Assembly: GCA_963766445.1 (NCBI GenBank)
Contig: CAVXZW010000012.1
Location: 62,001 to 126,000 of the forward strand
Direction: 5' to 3'
DNA from: JAICYJ01 sp963766445
GTDB taxonomy: Bacteria > Actinomycetota > Thermoleophilia > Gaiellales > JAICJC01
Length of the DNA: 64,000 nt
The translations under genes were made by a program, and so were the position numbers. Shown one piece after another: positions 55,962 to 64,000 of this stretch (the stretch's first letter is position 1; every line of letters starts with the position of its first letter). A model generated the notes under the pieces. It ran no database searches, was not told where the DNA came from, and worked only from the letters and a program-made list of their open reading frames with translations.

Positions 55962-56858
55962 CTGCTGAGGCACCCGCTGGCGGCGCTCGCGGCCGCGAAC
56001 TGTCTGTACGCGGGGGCGTTCCCGGCGAGCGAGGTGGCGCTGCGCACGATCGGGCCGCTGACGCTGACGGGGCTGCGGTTCGCGATCGCGGCGCTGGTGC
56101 TGTCGCCGATGGCGGTGCCGGTGATCCGGCGGCTGTCGACCGGCCAGCTGGCGCGGATCGCGGCCGTGGCCTCGATCGGGCTGTGGGGCCAGATGGTGCT
56201 GATCTACCTGGGCATCAACCATTCCAACTCGGCCATTGCCGCGATCATCGTGGGCCTCGAGCCGGTGCTGATCGCGGTGTGGGCGGCGCTGCTGCTGGGC
56301 GAGCGGTTCGCGGCGCGGACGGCTGCCGGGCTCTGCATCGGCCTGGTCGGCTCGCTGCTGGTGGCCGGGTTGGGGCGCGCGGACGGCGCCAGCCTGGCCG
56401 GGCTGCTGTTCCTGCTGGGCACCGGGGTGGCGTTCTCGTGGTACACGGTCGCGAGCAAGTCGTTCCTGGGCACGTGCAGCCCGGTCGAGCTGACGGCCGT
56501 GATCAGCGTCGCCGGGGCGATCTGGGCGCTGGCGCCGATGCTGGCCGAGATCGCGCTGGGAAACGGGTTCGACGACACCGGGCCGCGCAGCTGGCTGATG
56601 GTGCTGTACCTCGGCATCGGCAACAGCGTGATCGCCTACTCGCTCTGGAACCGGGCGCTGCGCGGCCTGCCGGCGGCCGCGGTGGGAGCGTCGCTGTACG
56701 CGCAGCCGATCCTGGGAGCGGGCCTGTCGTGGCTGCTGCTGCGAGACGCGCTGCCGGCGACGTTCGTGCCGGGGGCGGTGCTGGTGCTGGCGGGCGTCTA
56801 CGTCGCCTCTTCGGCACGCACGCGGGCTCCCGAGAGCCTGCCCGAAAGCATGCCCTGA
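55962..56858 (+). CDS. EamA/DMT-family transporter
   Basis: About ten membrane helices in two EamA repeats, the drug/metabolite transporter fold. Marks are FPASEVALRTIGPLTLTGLRFAIAALVL, GLEPVLIAVWAALLLGERF in the first repeat and ASLYAQPILGAGLSWLLLRDALP in the second. The substrate is unknown. No ATG, GTG or TTG lies in frame after the preceding stop; a CTG at 55962 is used here, but a hidden indel or a different start is possible. Confidence 0.8.
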   Translation: MLRHPLAALAAANCLYAGAFPASEVALRTIGPLTLTGLRFAIAALVLSPMAVPVIRRLSTGQLARIAAVASIGLWGQMVLIYLGINHSNSAIAAIIVGLEPVLIAVWAALLLGERFAARTAAGLCIGLVGSLLVAGLGRADGASLAGLLFLLGTGVAFSWYTVASKSFLGTCSPVELTAVISVAGAIWALAPMLAEIALGNGFDDTGPRSWLMVLYLGIGNSVIAYSLWNRALRGLPAAAVGASLYAQPILGAGLSWLLLRDALPATFVPGAVLVLAGVYVASSARTRAPESLPESMP

Positions 56859-56865
56859 CCAGACC

Positions 56866-56906
56866 GGTGACGGCCACCGTGACCTTCCCGCGGCCGCGCC
56901 GTCACC
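56866..56906. terminator. Inverted repeat after the EamA gene, possible terminator
   Basis: GGTGACGG (56866-56873) is the exact complement of CCGTCACC (56899-56906), forming an 8-bp stem with a 25-base loop region, 8 bases after the transporter stop codon. No T run follows, so it would be a rho-type or structural end signal. It directly adjoins a family 1 palindromic repeat. Confidence 0.4.
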
Positions 56907-56914
56907 GCTCGTTG

Positions 56915-56943
56915 GCAACACCCGCGTCTGGCACCGGTGTTGC
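56915..56943. repeat. Palindromic intergenic repeat, family 1, copy 3 (inverted)
   Basis: A 29-base hairpin unit with arms GCAACACC and GGTGTTGC and a middle section that is the reverse complement of copies 1 and 2 at 17.4-17.5 kb with two changes. It lies after the EamA gene, between it and a convergent gamma-glutamyltransferase gene, again in a gene-end gap. The rest of the 192-bp gap holds no gene I can support. Confidence 0.65.
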
Positions 56944-57050
56944 GCGCCGGAGAGGGGTGTTTGGCTCAACCATGCGGTAGAACGGCGAAAATCGACGCGA
57001 TCGCCGTGGTTGTCCGGTGCGGGACCGGCACGGATTGTGAGCGCGGCGTG

Positions 57051-58628
57051 TCAGTCAAGGACGAGACCGAAGCACGAGCGGCGGGGGTCGCCGGCCGCCG
57101 AGAGCTCGCCGCGGTGGTCGCGGCGCACCGCGTTCGCGCCGCCGAAGTAGAGGTTCAGCCCGTCGAAACGCACCAGCTGCTCGCCCCACCGCTCTAGCTG
57201 CTCCAGCTGGTCGGGCGGGAGCCCGCCCTCGCAGTCGAGCCGTCCGCCCTCGACGTGCACCCGCGGGAAGGACACCGCTTGGTCGATCGGCATGCCGTGC
57301 ACGACCACGTTTACGATCACCTGCGTGATCGCCGAGCGCAGCCGGTTCGACCCGCTCGAGCCGACCACCAGCCGCACCGCGCCGTCACGCTCCAGCAGCG
57401 TCGGCGCCTGCATGCTGGTCAGCCGGTGGCCGGGGTGGAGGTGACGGCCGGCCGCCAGGTCCTCCTCGCCCATCATGTTGTTCAGGTGCAGACCGGTGCC
57501 CGGGACGATCACGCCCGAGTGGCTCCCATTCGACGCCGTGAACGCGGCCGCGTTTCCCTCACCGTCGATCACCGAGATGTGCGTCGTGCCGCGATCGCTT
57601 ACCAGCGCGGGCACGCCCGATGGCGCGCCCTGCAGCGCCCGCTCGATCTCACGCCGCCCCGCCTGCACCTGCTCTCGCGACAGCAGGTGCTCCGCCAGCC
57701 CGCCCCTGTGCAGCAGCCGCGCGAAGCGGGCGTCGCGCCGACGTCCTGCCGATCGCATCGACTCCGCGAGCACCCGTAGCGAATCCGCCTGCCCCGCGCC
57801 GCGCCCCGGCGCGAACGGCTCCAGCGCCGCCAGCATGTAGGCGATCAGGGCGCCGCCTGACGACGGCGGCGCGTTCGTGGTCAGCTCGTGCCCGCTGTAC
57901 GCCGACCGCAGCGGCCTCCGCCATACCGGCCGGTATGACGCCAGATCGGCCATCGTGAGGCGTCCACCGTGCCGGTGCTGGTGGTCGACGATCGCCCGCG
58001 CCAGTTCGCCGCGGTACAGCACGTCTGGCCCCTCGTCGGCCAGCCGCTCGATCGTGCCGGCCAGCTCGCTCTGCACGATCTCGTCGCCCTCCCTCACGTA
58101 GCGGCCGCCCGGGGCGAAGATCGCCAAGGCCTCCGGCGTGCTGGTCAGGATCGCCCGGATCGCGTCGAATACCGCCTTCTGCCCGCCGTTCGTGGGCACG
58201 CCTCGCGCCGCCGTCGCGGCCGCCGGCCGCACCAGCTCGTCCCACGCCAGCCGCCCGTATCTGCGGTGCACCGCGTGCAGCCCCGCCACCACTCCCGGCA
58301 CCGCGCAGGCCGCTGACCCGACATGGAACACCTGCGTCGTCTGCTGGTCGAACGGAACCAGCACCTGCTCGACCTCGACCAGCCGCCTTCCCGGCGGCAG
58401 ATCGCGACCGGGGATGGCCGTGAACGCATCCAACAGCGCCGTCCTCCCCCGCGCCGGGCGCACCATCACGAACCCGCCGCCGCACGGCCCGGTCAGCGCC
58501 GGCTCCGCCGCCCACGACATCGCGCCCGCCGCGACCACCGCGTCCACCGCGGTTCCCCCAGCCTCCAGCGCCGCCGCACCGGCGCGCGCCGTCAGCTCGT
58601 GGCCTGCGGCGATCGCTCCCCGCGCCAT
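57051..58628 (-). CDS. Gamma-glutamyltransferase
   Basis: N-terminal-nucleophile hydrolase of 525 residues. It has the substrate loop GPCGGGFVMVR, ASYRPVWRRPLRSAYSGHE, the NAPPSSGG segment, and the autoprocessing region GTTHISVIDGEGNAAAFTASNGSHSG where the first Thr of TTH is the nucleophile. The C-terminal VGSSGSNRLRSAITQVIVNVV is conserved. No N-terminal signal peptide is visible, so it may be cytosolic. Typical GGTs degrade glutathione, but actinobacteria often lack it, so the true substrate is open. It follows ftsZ by 10 bases on the same strand. Confidence 0.9.
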   Translation of the reverse strand: MARGAIAAGHELTARAGAAALEAGGTAVDAVVAAGAMSWAAEPALTGPCGGGFVMVRPARGRTALLDAFTAIPGRDLPPGRRLVEVEQVLVPFDQQTTQVFHVGSAACAVPGVVAGLHAVHRRYGRLAWDELVRPAAATAARGVPTNGGQKAVFDAIRAILTSTPEALAIFAPGGRYVREGDEIVQSELAGTIERLADEGPDVLYRGELARAIVDHQHRHGGRLTMADLASYRPVWRRPLRSAYSGHELTTNAPPSSGGALIAYMLAALEPFAPGRGAGQADSLRVLAESMRSAGRRRDARFARLLHRGGLAEHLLSREQVQAGRREIERALQGAPSGVPALVSDRGTTHISVIDGEGNAAAFTASNGSHSGVIVPGTGLHLNNMMGEEDLAAGRHLHPGHRLTSMQAPTLLERDGAVRLVVGSSGSNRLRSAITQVIVNVVVHGMPIDQAVSFPRVHVEGGRLDCEGGLPPDQLEQLERWGEQLVRFDGLNLYFGGANAVRRDHRGELSAAGDPRRSCFGLVLD

Positions 58629-58638
58629 CGCGCCGCTC

Positions 58639-59886
58639 CTACCCCTGCAGGAAGCTGGGCGGCTCGAGCAGGTCGCTCGGCGGCGGTGCCTGCGGACGCT
58701 CGGCGCGAGCCTCGACGCCCGGAGATCCCGAGAACGAGAAGCCTGTGGCCACGACCGTCACCCACATCTGCCCGGCCAGCTGCTCGTCCACCGACGCGCC
58801 GAAGATGATGTTGGTGCGTTCGTCGGACGCCGCCCGCACGATCTCAGCGGCCTCGTTCACCTCGTGCAGCGACAGGTCGCTGCCGCCCGAGATCGAGAGC
58901 AGGATGCCGCGGGCGCCGCGCACCTCGTGGTCGATCAGCGGGCTCTTGATCGCCCGCGTCGCGGCCTCGGCGGCGCGGTTCGGCCCGGTCGACATGCCGA
59001 TTCCCATCATCGCCGTGCCCGCGTCGGACATCACCGCGCGCACGTCGGCGAAGTCGAGGTTGATCAGCCCAGGCAGGGTGATCAGGTCGCAGATGCCCTG
59101 CACGCCCTGGCGCAGCACGTCGTCGGCGATCCGGAACGCGTCGACCAGCGTCGTGCCCTTCTCGAGCACGTCCAGCAGCCGGTCGTTGGGGATCACGATC
59201 ACCGTGTCGGAGGAGTCGCGCAGCGCCTCCACGCCGCCCCGCGACTGCTGCCCGCGGCGGCTGCCCTCGAACCCGAACGGCGACGTCACGATGCCGACGG
59301 TGAGCGCGCCCACCTCACGGGCGATGCGGGCCACCACCGGCGCCGCTCCGGTGCCGGTGCCGCCGCCCTCGCCCGCGGTCACGAACACCATGTCCGACCC
59401 GCGCAGCACGGTTTTGATGCGGTCGTAGCTGCCCTCGGCGGCCAGCTTGCCGACCTCCGGGTCGGCTCCAGACCCCAGCCCTTGCGTCTGCTCGCGGCCG
59501 ATGTGGATCTTGGTCGGCGCGTCCGACATCTGCAGCTGCTGGATGTCGGTGTTGACGGCTATAAACTCGACGCCCTTCACGTCGGACTCGATCATCCGGT
59601 TGACGGCGTTGCAGCCGCCGCCGCCCACGCCCACCACCCGGATCACGGCCAGGTAGGGCTGGCCCTCCGGGCGCGGGAAGCGCGAGGTGTCGGTCGGCTC
59701 GGGCAGGTCGATCAGCTGGGGACGGACGGCGTCGGCCGCCGTGGAGCCGGCCGGCGCGGCCTTCGACTTGGCGCGGCCGCGCGGCGCTGCCTGATCCTCG
59801 GCGTCCTTCTCGGCGCTCTGACTGGCCTCGGTCGCCTTGAACAGCTGGGCGAGCGGGCCGTCGCGCATGCTGTTGCGCTTAGCCAT
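58639..59886 (-). CDS. ftsZ: FtsZ cell-division GTPase with N-terminal extension
   Basis: The tubulin homologue that forms the division ring. The 415-residue protein has a charged Ala-rich tail of about 75 residues before the GTPase, then VVGVGGGGCNAVN, the tubulin signature GGGTGTG at 174-180, the NxDFAD T7-like loop (LINLDFADVRAVM) and a short C-terminal tail ending DLLEPPSFL that resembles the conserved FtsA/ZipA-binding peptide. Most FtsZ proteins have only about 10 residues before the core. It is beside parA rather than in a dcw cluster. Its start overlaps the parA end by 8 bases. Confidence 0.93.
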   Translation of the reverse strand: MAKRNSMRDGPLAQLFKATEASQSAEKDAEDQAAPRGRAKSKAAPAGSTAADAVRPQLIDLPEPTDTSRFPRPEGQPYLAVIRVVGVGGGGCNAVNRMIESDVKGVEFIAVNTDIQQLQMSDAPTKIHIGREQTQGLGSGADPEVGKLAAEGSYDRIKTVLRGSDMVFVTAGEGGGTGTGAAPVVARIAREVGALTVGIVTSPFGFEGSRRGQQSRGGVEALRDSSDTVIVIPNDRLLDVLEKGTTLVDAFRIADDVLRQGVQGICDLITLPGLINLDFADVRAVMSDAGTAMMGIGMSTGPNRAAEAATRAIKSPLIDHEVRGARGILLSISGGSDLSLHEVNEAAEIVRAASDERTNIIFGASVDEQLAGQMWVTVVATGFSFSGSPGVEARAERPQAPPPSDLLEPPSFLQG

Positions 59887-60712
59887 CTCGGAGTACCTCC
59901 CCGGCCAAATCCCGGTAGGCCTTGGCGGCCTTACCCTTTGAATCGTACTTGAGCACGGACGTACCCTTCACGGGCGCCTCCGCGTAGCGGATCGTCTTTC
60001 GGATCTTTGTCTCGAACACCAGGTCGCCGAAGTTCTCCTGCAGGATCTCAACCGCCTCGCGCGAGTGCAACGTGCGGCCGTCGAACATGGTTGGCAGGAT
60101 CCCGGCGATGCGCACGTCCGGGTTCAGGTTCTCGCGGATCATGGTCAGCGTGTTCTCCAGCTGGATCAGCCCGCGCAGCGACAGATACTCGCACTGCACC
60201 GGCACGATCACGCCGTCCGCGGCTGTGAGCGCGTTGATCGTGAGCAGGCCCAGCGACGGCGGCGTGTCGATCAGCACGAAGTCGTAGCGGCCGCGCACCG
60301 GCAAAAGCGCCTTCTGCAGCGCCCGTTCGCGCCCGATCATCGACGACAGCGCCAGCTCGGCGCCGGCCAGGTCGATGCTGGACGCGGCGAGGGCGATCTC
60401 GCGCTCCAGGATCACATCTTCCAGCGGCGTCTTGTGCACGAGCACGTCGAACATCGTGCGGTCGAGCTCGTCGGGGTCGATGCCCTGGCTCATTGTCAGA
60501 TTCGACTGCGGATCGAGGTCCACGCACAGCACCCGCTTGCCGCGCTCGACCAGGGCAACGCCGAGGTTGAGCGTGGTCGTGGTCTTCGCAACCCCGCCTT
60601 TCTGGTTTGCGAGCGCGATCACCTGCCCCACAGCGAGTCCTCCAACGATCGTGAGATCCGGCCGCGTACGTCCCTCGAGAGCCGCGGCCGCTGCACCGGT
60701 TCCGAACTGCAT
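59879..60712 (-). CDS. ParA/Soj-type chromosome-partitioning ATPase
   Basis: A deviant Walker ATPase of 277 residues. The Walker A is KGGVAKT at 38-44 in NQKGGVAKTTTTLNLG; others are VDLDPQSNLTMSQGID, LIDTPPSLGLLTINAL and PVQCEYLSLRGLIQLENTL. The C-terminal helices are typical of Soj. The first 30 residues are not conserved and the real start may be GTG 60631. No parB or parS-like site is nearby, so it may be an orphan. It is cotranslated with ftsZ, suggesting a division-site or segregation role for the pair. Confidence 0.9.
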   Translation of the reverse strand: MQFGTGAAAAALEGRTRPDLTIVGGLAVGQVIALANQKGGVAKTTTTLNLGVALVERGKRVLCVDLDPQSNLTMSQGIDPDELDRTMFDVLVHKTPLEDVILEREIALAASSIDLAGAELALSSMIGRERALQKALLPVRGRYDFVLIDTPPSLGLLTINALTAADGVIVPVQCEYLSLRGLIQLENTLTMIRENLNPDVRIAGILPTMFDGRTLHSREAVEILQENFGDLVFETKIRKTIRYAEAPVKGTSVLKYDSKGKAAKAYRDLAGEVLRDG

Positions 60713-60730
60713 CGGAACGCTGTTTCGTGC

Positions 60731-60753
60731 CTGGGCAGTCTATTCCTGCCCGG
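60731..60753 (-). promoter_or_regulatory. Hairpin between the M48 protease and parA genes
   Basis: GGGCAG (60733-60738) pairs with CTGCCC (60746-60751), with flanking G-U pairs, around a 7-base loop. The minus-strand loop contains TAGACT, a candidate -10 box for parA 24 bases upstream of its ATG. It could be a weak terminator of the protease gene, a promoter region, or both. No T run follows. Confidence 0.35.
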
Positions 60754-60769
60754 TTCCCGGCTTGTCCGG

Positions 60770-61838
60770 CTACTGCGTGCGGGCGCGGGCCGTGGCGATC
60801 CGCTCGGCGGGCATGGGATGCGAGGCCGTCAGCGCGTGCCACAGCCAGGGTGGCTCCAGCTCCATCAGGTTCTGGTCGACCAGCCGCTCGAAGGTGACCG
60901 CGTAGCGCTCGCCCTGGCCGGTGACGTCGACGGCGTAGGCGTCGGCGCGACGTTCCAGCGCGCGCGAGTAGGCCGCTGCCAGCGGCGACACCAGCGCCGA
61001 GCCGAGCGTCAGGCCGAGAGCCAGCGACGGCAGCGACGTGAGGTGCCCGGGGCCGTCCGGTGACAGCTCGCGCACGGCCAGCCATGCTCCCGCCATGCCT
61101 GCTGCGAGCGTCAGCGCCGTGATCCCGAGCAGCCGCCAGCACGTCCCGGTGGGTGTGGTGGCCGAGCTCGTGCGCCAGCACCAGGCGGGTGTCGGTGAGG
61201 CCCTCCTCGGCGTCCTCCCCCTCGGCGATGGTGTCGCCCACGTACACGCGCAGGGTCGGCCCCAGGCCGGCCACCATCGCATTCGCTGCCGAGGTCTTCT
61301 CGCCCATGTGCAGCAGCCGCATCTCCTTGACCGGTACGCCGCTCTCGCGCACCGTCGCCCACAGCTCGTCCGCCATCGGCCCGTCGGACAGCGGCTCGCT
61401 CTTCATGAACAGCGGCAGCAGCAGCACCGGAAACAGCACCGACAGCGCCACCGATACCACCATCGCGCCGCCCCATGCCGGCACCGGCCACCAGTTCGGC
61501 CACAGCCGGCCCAGACCCAGCAGACCGAGCGCGATCAGGCCGCCCAGCACCAGGCCGATCGCGCGTGCCTTGGCCTGGTCGGCCAACCAGCCGCCGGTGG
61601 TCTGCCGGGACAGGCCGTTGCGGCGCGACAGCACCTCGCCGGCATAGCCGAACGGCAGCGAGATCAGCGGCAGCACGATGGCCAGCGCCACCACGCAGCC
61701 CCAACCGCCGAGCCTGTCTGCCCAGTGCACGATCCCGACCAGCACCACCAGGCTGGCGGCGGAGTCCGCCCACGACAGCCGCCGGCGTGCCCGGTTGTAG
61801 ACGGCAGCCTGGTGCTGCCTGAGCGGGTCGTCCTGCAT
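60770..61838 (-). CDS. M48-family zinc metalloprotease, Ste24/HtpX type (one frameshift)
   Basis: A membrane protease of 355 residues after correction. Several membrane helices precede the zinc site HELGHH at 223-228 and the third ligand Glu in ERRADAYAVD, with ASHPMPAERIATA near the end. The HELGHHTHRD form suggests a Ste24-like CAAX-protease relative rather than classical HtpX. An extra base near 61137 (CTGGCGGC for CTGCGGC) breaks the frame after the zinc site. It is in line with ogt, 3 bases away. Confidence 0.88.
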
Positions 61839-61840
61839 GA

Positions 61841-62362
61841 TCAGCGGACGGCGGTGAGTGCCGCAGGGGCGAGCGCGAGCTGACCGGGGCCGTGTCCGGC
61901 TTCGTGGTCGATCAGCCAGGCCTTGCGGGGCAGGCCGCCGCCGTACCCGGTGAGCTTGCCGTTCGAGCCGATCACGCGGTGACAGGGCACGATGATCGAG
62001 ATCGGGTTGCTGCCGTTGGCGGCCCCCACCGCCCTTGCCGACCCGGGCCTGCCCACGCGCCGCGCGAGCTCGCCGTAGCTGATCGTCTCGCCGTATGAGA
62101 TGTCGCACAGCGCCGCCCACACCCGCTGCTGAAACGGCGTCCCGCGCGGGCCCAGCGGCACGTCGAACTCGGTCAGCGTGCCCTCGAAGTAGCGGCCGAG
62201 CTGCCGCTCGGTCTCGTCCAGCACCGCCTCGTCGGCGGCGTCGCCACCGCCCAGCCGGTACTCCGGGAAGCGCGAGGTGTAGAGCAGCCTCAGCGCGCCG
62301 GCGCCGGCGCCGATCAGCAGCGGGCCGATCGGGGACTCGACTATCCGGTAGGTGTCGGGCAC
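61841..62362 (-). CDS. ogt: Methylated-DNA--protein-cysteine methyltransferase
   Basis: A suicide repair protein that takes the methyl group from O6-methylguanine. The 173-residue protein has the helix-turn-helix GELARRVGRPGSARAVG, the acceptor Cys127 in IIVPCHRVIGSNG and GYGGGLPRKAWLIDHE. Length fits Ogt/MGMT without an AraC domain. It starts at GTG 62362, 6 bases after a TACAGT box, pointing to a leaderless mRNA. Confidence 0.93.
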   Translation of the reverse strand: MPDTYRIVESPIGPLLIGAGAGALRLLYTSRFPEYRLGGGDAADEAVLDETERQLGRYFEGTLTEFDVPLGPRGTPFQQRVWAALCDISYGETISYGELARRVGRPGSARAVGAANGSNPISIIVPCHRVIGSNGKLTGYGGGLPRKAWLIDHEAGHGPGQLALAPAALTAVR

Positions 62363-62390
62363 ACGCTCACTGTAGCCACGCGCCCCGCTG

Positions 62391-63535
62391 TCAGGTCAGC
62401 CCGCGCAGCAGCTCCCGGGCGATCACCATCCGCTGGATCTGGTTGGCGCCCTCGTAGATCTGGGTGATCTTGGCGTCGCGCATCATCCGCTCGACCGGGT
62501 ACTCCTCGATGTAGCCGTACCCGCCCAGGATCTGCACCGCGTCGGTCGTCACCGCCATCGCCGTGTCCGAGCACATCAGCTTGGCCATCGCCGACGCCCG
62601 CGTCAGCTCCGGCCCGTCGATGCCCTCGTCCAGCATCACGCCGACGTCGTAGAGCAGCCCGCGGCTGGCCTCGACCTTGACCGCCATGTCGGCCAGCATG
62701 AACTGGATGCCCTGGTGCTCCGACAGCGGCTTTCCGAACGCTCCCGCTCGGTCGCGTAGCGCAGCGCGTAGTCGAGCGCCGCCTGGGCGATGCCCAGCGC
62801 CTGGGCGCCGATCCCCGGCCGCGAGCGATCGAGCACCCGCATCGCCGTGCGGAAGCCGCTGCCCTCCTCGCCGATCAGGGCCCCGGCGTCCACCCGGCAG
62901 CCGTCGAACAGCAGCTCGCCGGTGGTCGACCCCTTGATGCCCATCTTCGGCTCGATCCGCGACACCGAGAACCCGGGCGCGTCGCGCTCGACCACGAAGG
63001 CCGAGATGGCATCGCCCGTGCGCGCGAACACGACGTAGGTGTCCGCCACGCCGGCGTTGGTGATGAACCGCTTGCTGCCGTCGATCACCCACCCGTCGCC
63101 GTCGCGCCGCGCCGTCGTCAGCATCGCCCGCGCGTCCGAGCCCGACCCGGCCTCGGTCAGCGCGTAGGCCCCGATCCACTCGCCGCTGGCCCACCGCGGC
63201 AGGTAGCGCTGCTTCTGCTCCGCCGAGCCCGACAGCTCGACCGCGATCGCGCCCAGCGACTGCACCGCGAGCACCAGCCCGACCGTGGCGTCGGCCCAGC
63301 TCAGCTCCTCCACCGCCCGCAGGAAGGTCAGCGTCCCGGTGCCGGTGCCGCCGTACTCCGGAGCGAACCCGAGCGCGAACACGTCGTTTTCGCGCAGCAG
63401 CCGCACCGCATCCCACGGGAACTCGGCCCGCTTGTCGACCTCGGCCGCGTGCGGCGCGATGTGGTCGCGGGCCAGCGTCCGCACCGCCTCGATCAGCGCC
63501 TGCTGCTCCTCGCTCTGGGGATGTCGCACGCTCAT
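62391..63535 (-). CDS. Acyl-CoA dehydrogenase (one frameshift)
   Basis: A second acyl-CoA dehydrogenase, 381 residues after correction. Marks are GFAPEYGGTGTGTLTFLRAVEEL, YALTEAGSGSDARAM, WVIDGSKRFITNAGVADTYVVFA, FGKPLSEHQGIQFMLADM and AVQILGGYGYIEEYPVERMMRDAKI with a final IYEGANQIQRMVIAREL (Glu as base). The frame breaks near 62741, where GAGCGTTC should read GAGGCGTTC: here one base is missing, the only deletion seen among the frameshifts. It overlaps the peptidase gene by 4 bases. It should feed EtfAB. Confidence 0.9.
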
Positions 63536-64000
63536 GACTCGATCAGCTCCTCGGCCGCCGTGGTGATCGTCTCGAACCCGTCGGCCGTGACGGCATACAT
63601 GTTCTCGATTCCGACCGCGCCCCGCCCCGGGAACACGAACTTGGGCTCGACCGCGATCACGTTGCCCTCGACCATCGGCTCGTCGAACCCGGGCGCCAGC
63701 ACCGGCAGCTCGTCGATCTCCATGCCCACGCCGTGGCCGAGGAAGCGGATCCTGCCGTCTCCGTGCCCCATGAAGTGCTCGCCCAGCCCGGCCTGCTCGG
63801 CCAGCTGCTCGGCCAGCTCGAACAGCGCGCTGGGCGCCGTGCCCGGCCGGATCTCAGGCTCGACCGCTCGTAGGATCTCGACCGCCTGGTCGTAGGCGGC
63901 GCGCAGGTCGGCGGCAAGCGGCCCCAGCGCGAACGTGCGGGTCTGGTCCGCCAGGTAGCCCTGGTGGCCGCCGACCAGATCGACGATCACCGGATCGCCG
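63532..64000 (-). CDS. M24-family metallopeptidase (Xaa-Pro peptidase-like), partial
   Basis: The C-terminal part of a pita-bread metallopeptidase; the N-terminus lies beyond the window. Metal ligands visible are Asp in IVDLVGGHQGY, Asp in LADQTRTF, His in LGHGVGMEIDELPV, Glu in VEPKFVFPG and Glu in VGIENMY, so the dinuclear site looks complete. The form fits Xaa-Pro aminopeptidase/dipeptidase (PepP/PepQ-like) rather than methionine aminopeptidase. Its stop overlaps the acyl-CoA dehydrogenase start by 4 bases. Confidence 0.88.
   Translation of the reverse strand, partial: GDPVIVDLVGGHQGYLADQTRTFALGPLAADLRAAYDQAVEILRAVEPEIRPGTAPSALFELAEQLAEQAGLGEHFMGHGDGRIRFLGHGVGMEIDELPVLAPGFDEPMVEGNVIAVEPKFVFPGRGAVGIENMYAVTADGFETITTAAEELIES

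Noticed and set aside
58138..59952. 604-codon plus-strand frame over the gamma-glutamyltransferase and ftsZ genes
   Set aside because: Antisense to two genes with clear catalytic motifs; composition typical of reverse-strand shadows.

Overview
The window is a very GC-rich, densely packed bacterial chromosome segment, most likely from an actinomycetote. The gene order rpmE, DUF1385, prfA, prmC, sua5, (rhodanese, glyA, upp), wecA, atpZ/atpI, atpBEFHAG matches the block well known in Mycobacterium and relatives. The housekeeping style and the many acyl-CoA, ETF and B12-mutase genes would suit a soil Thermoleophilia-like lineage, but that rank is inference. No tRNA, rRNA, CRISPR array, prophage or insertion sequence was recognised.

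Layout. 0-15.4 kb (minus strand): an ABC substrate-binding lipoprotein, an unusual 168-bp palindrome, an F1Fo ATP synthase operon that stops after atpG (no atpD or atpC), then wecA, upp, glyA, rhodanese, sua5, prmC, prfA, DUF1385, rpmE and threonine aldolase. 15.4-30.4 kb: ETF-ubiquinone oxidoreductase, a likely operon of cobalamin adenosyltransferase, large mutase subunit, cupin, B12-binding subunit, enoyl-CoA hydratase, etfB and etfA, an MFS transporter, a GAF-PAS-PAS-GGDEF-EAL protein, and 3-hydroxyacyl-CoA dehydrogenase plus thiolase. 30.5-36.8 kb (plus): a complete trp operon (trpEGDCFBA) preceded by a promoter, an 18-codon leader peptide with three consecutive Trp codons, and a terminator hairpin, i.e. 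a transcription attenuator. 36.8-44 kb: a two-component system and a leucine-catabolism cluster (methylcrotonyl-CoA carboxylase beta, methylglutaconyl-CoA hydratase, biotinylated alpha subunit, HMG-CoA lyase). 44-64 kb: cyclophilin, DUF805, a large cyclase-ATPase, leucyl aminopeptidase, two acyl-CoA dehydrogenases, threonine dehydratase, pyrophosphatase, meaB, hisC, LON-domain protein, EamA transporter, gamma-glutamyltransferase, ftsZ, parA, an M48 protease, ogt and a partial M24 peptidase.

The metabolic genes fit together. Acyl-CoA dehydrogenases pass electrons to EtfAB and on to ETF-QO. Hydratases, dehydrogenase and thiolase finish beta-oxidation. The Liu/Mcc genes degrade leucine. The mutase cassette, fed by the adenosyltransferase and protected by MeaB, rearranges branched acyl-CoAs.

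Two genome-wide features stand out. First, at least twelve genes are broken by single-base frameshifts, nearly all +1 insertions (about 19 insertions against 1 deletion). This looks like sequencing error with an insertion bias rather than gene decay, and the affected genes are annotated across the shift. Second, many genes have a TANNNT -10 box only 6-9 bases before the start codon, indicating leaderless transcripts. Two families of small palindromic intergenic repeats are also present. No stretch longer than 300 bases lacks a gene.
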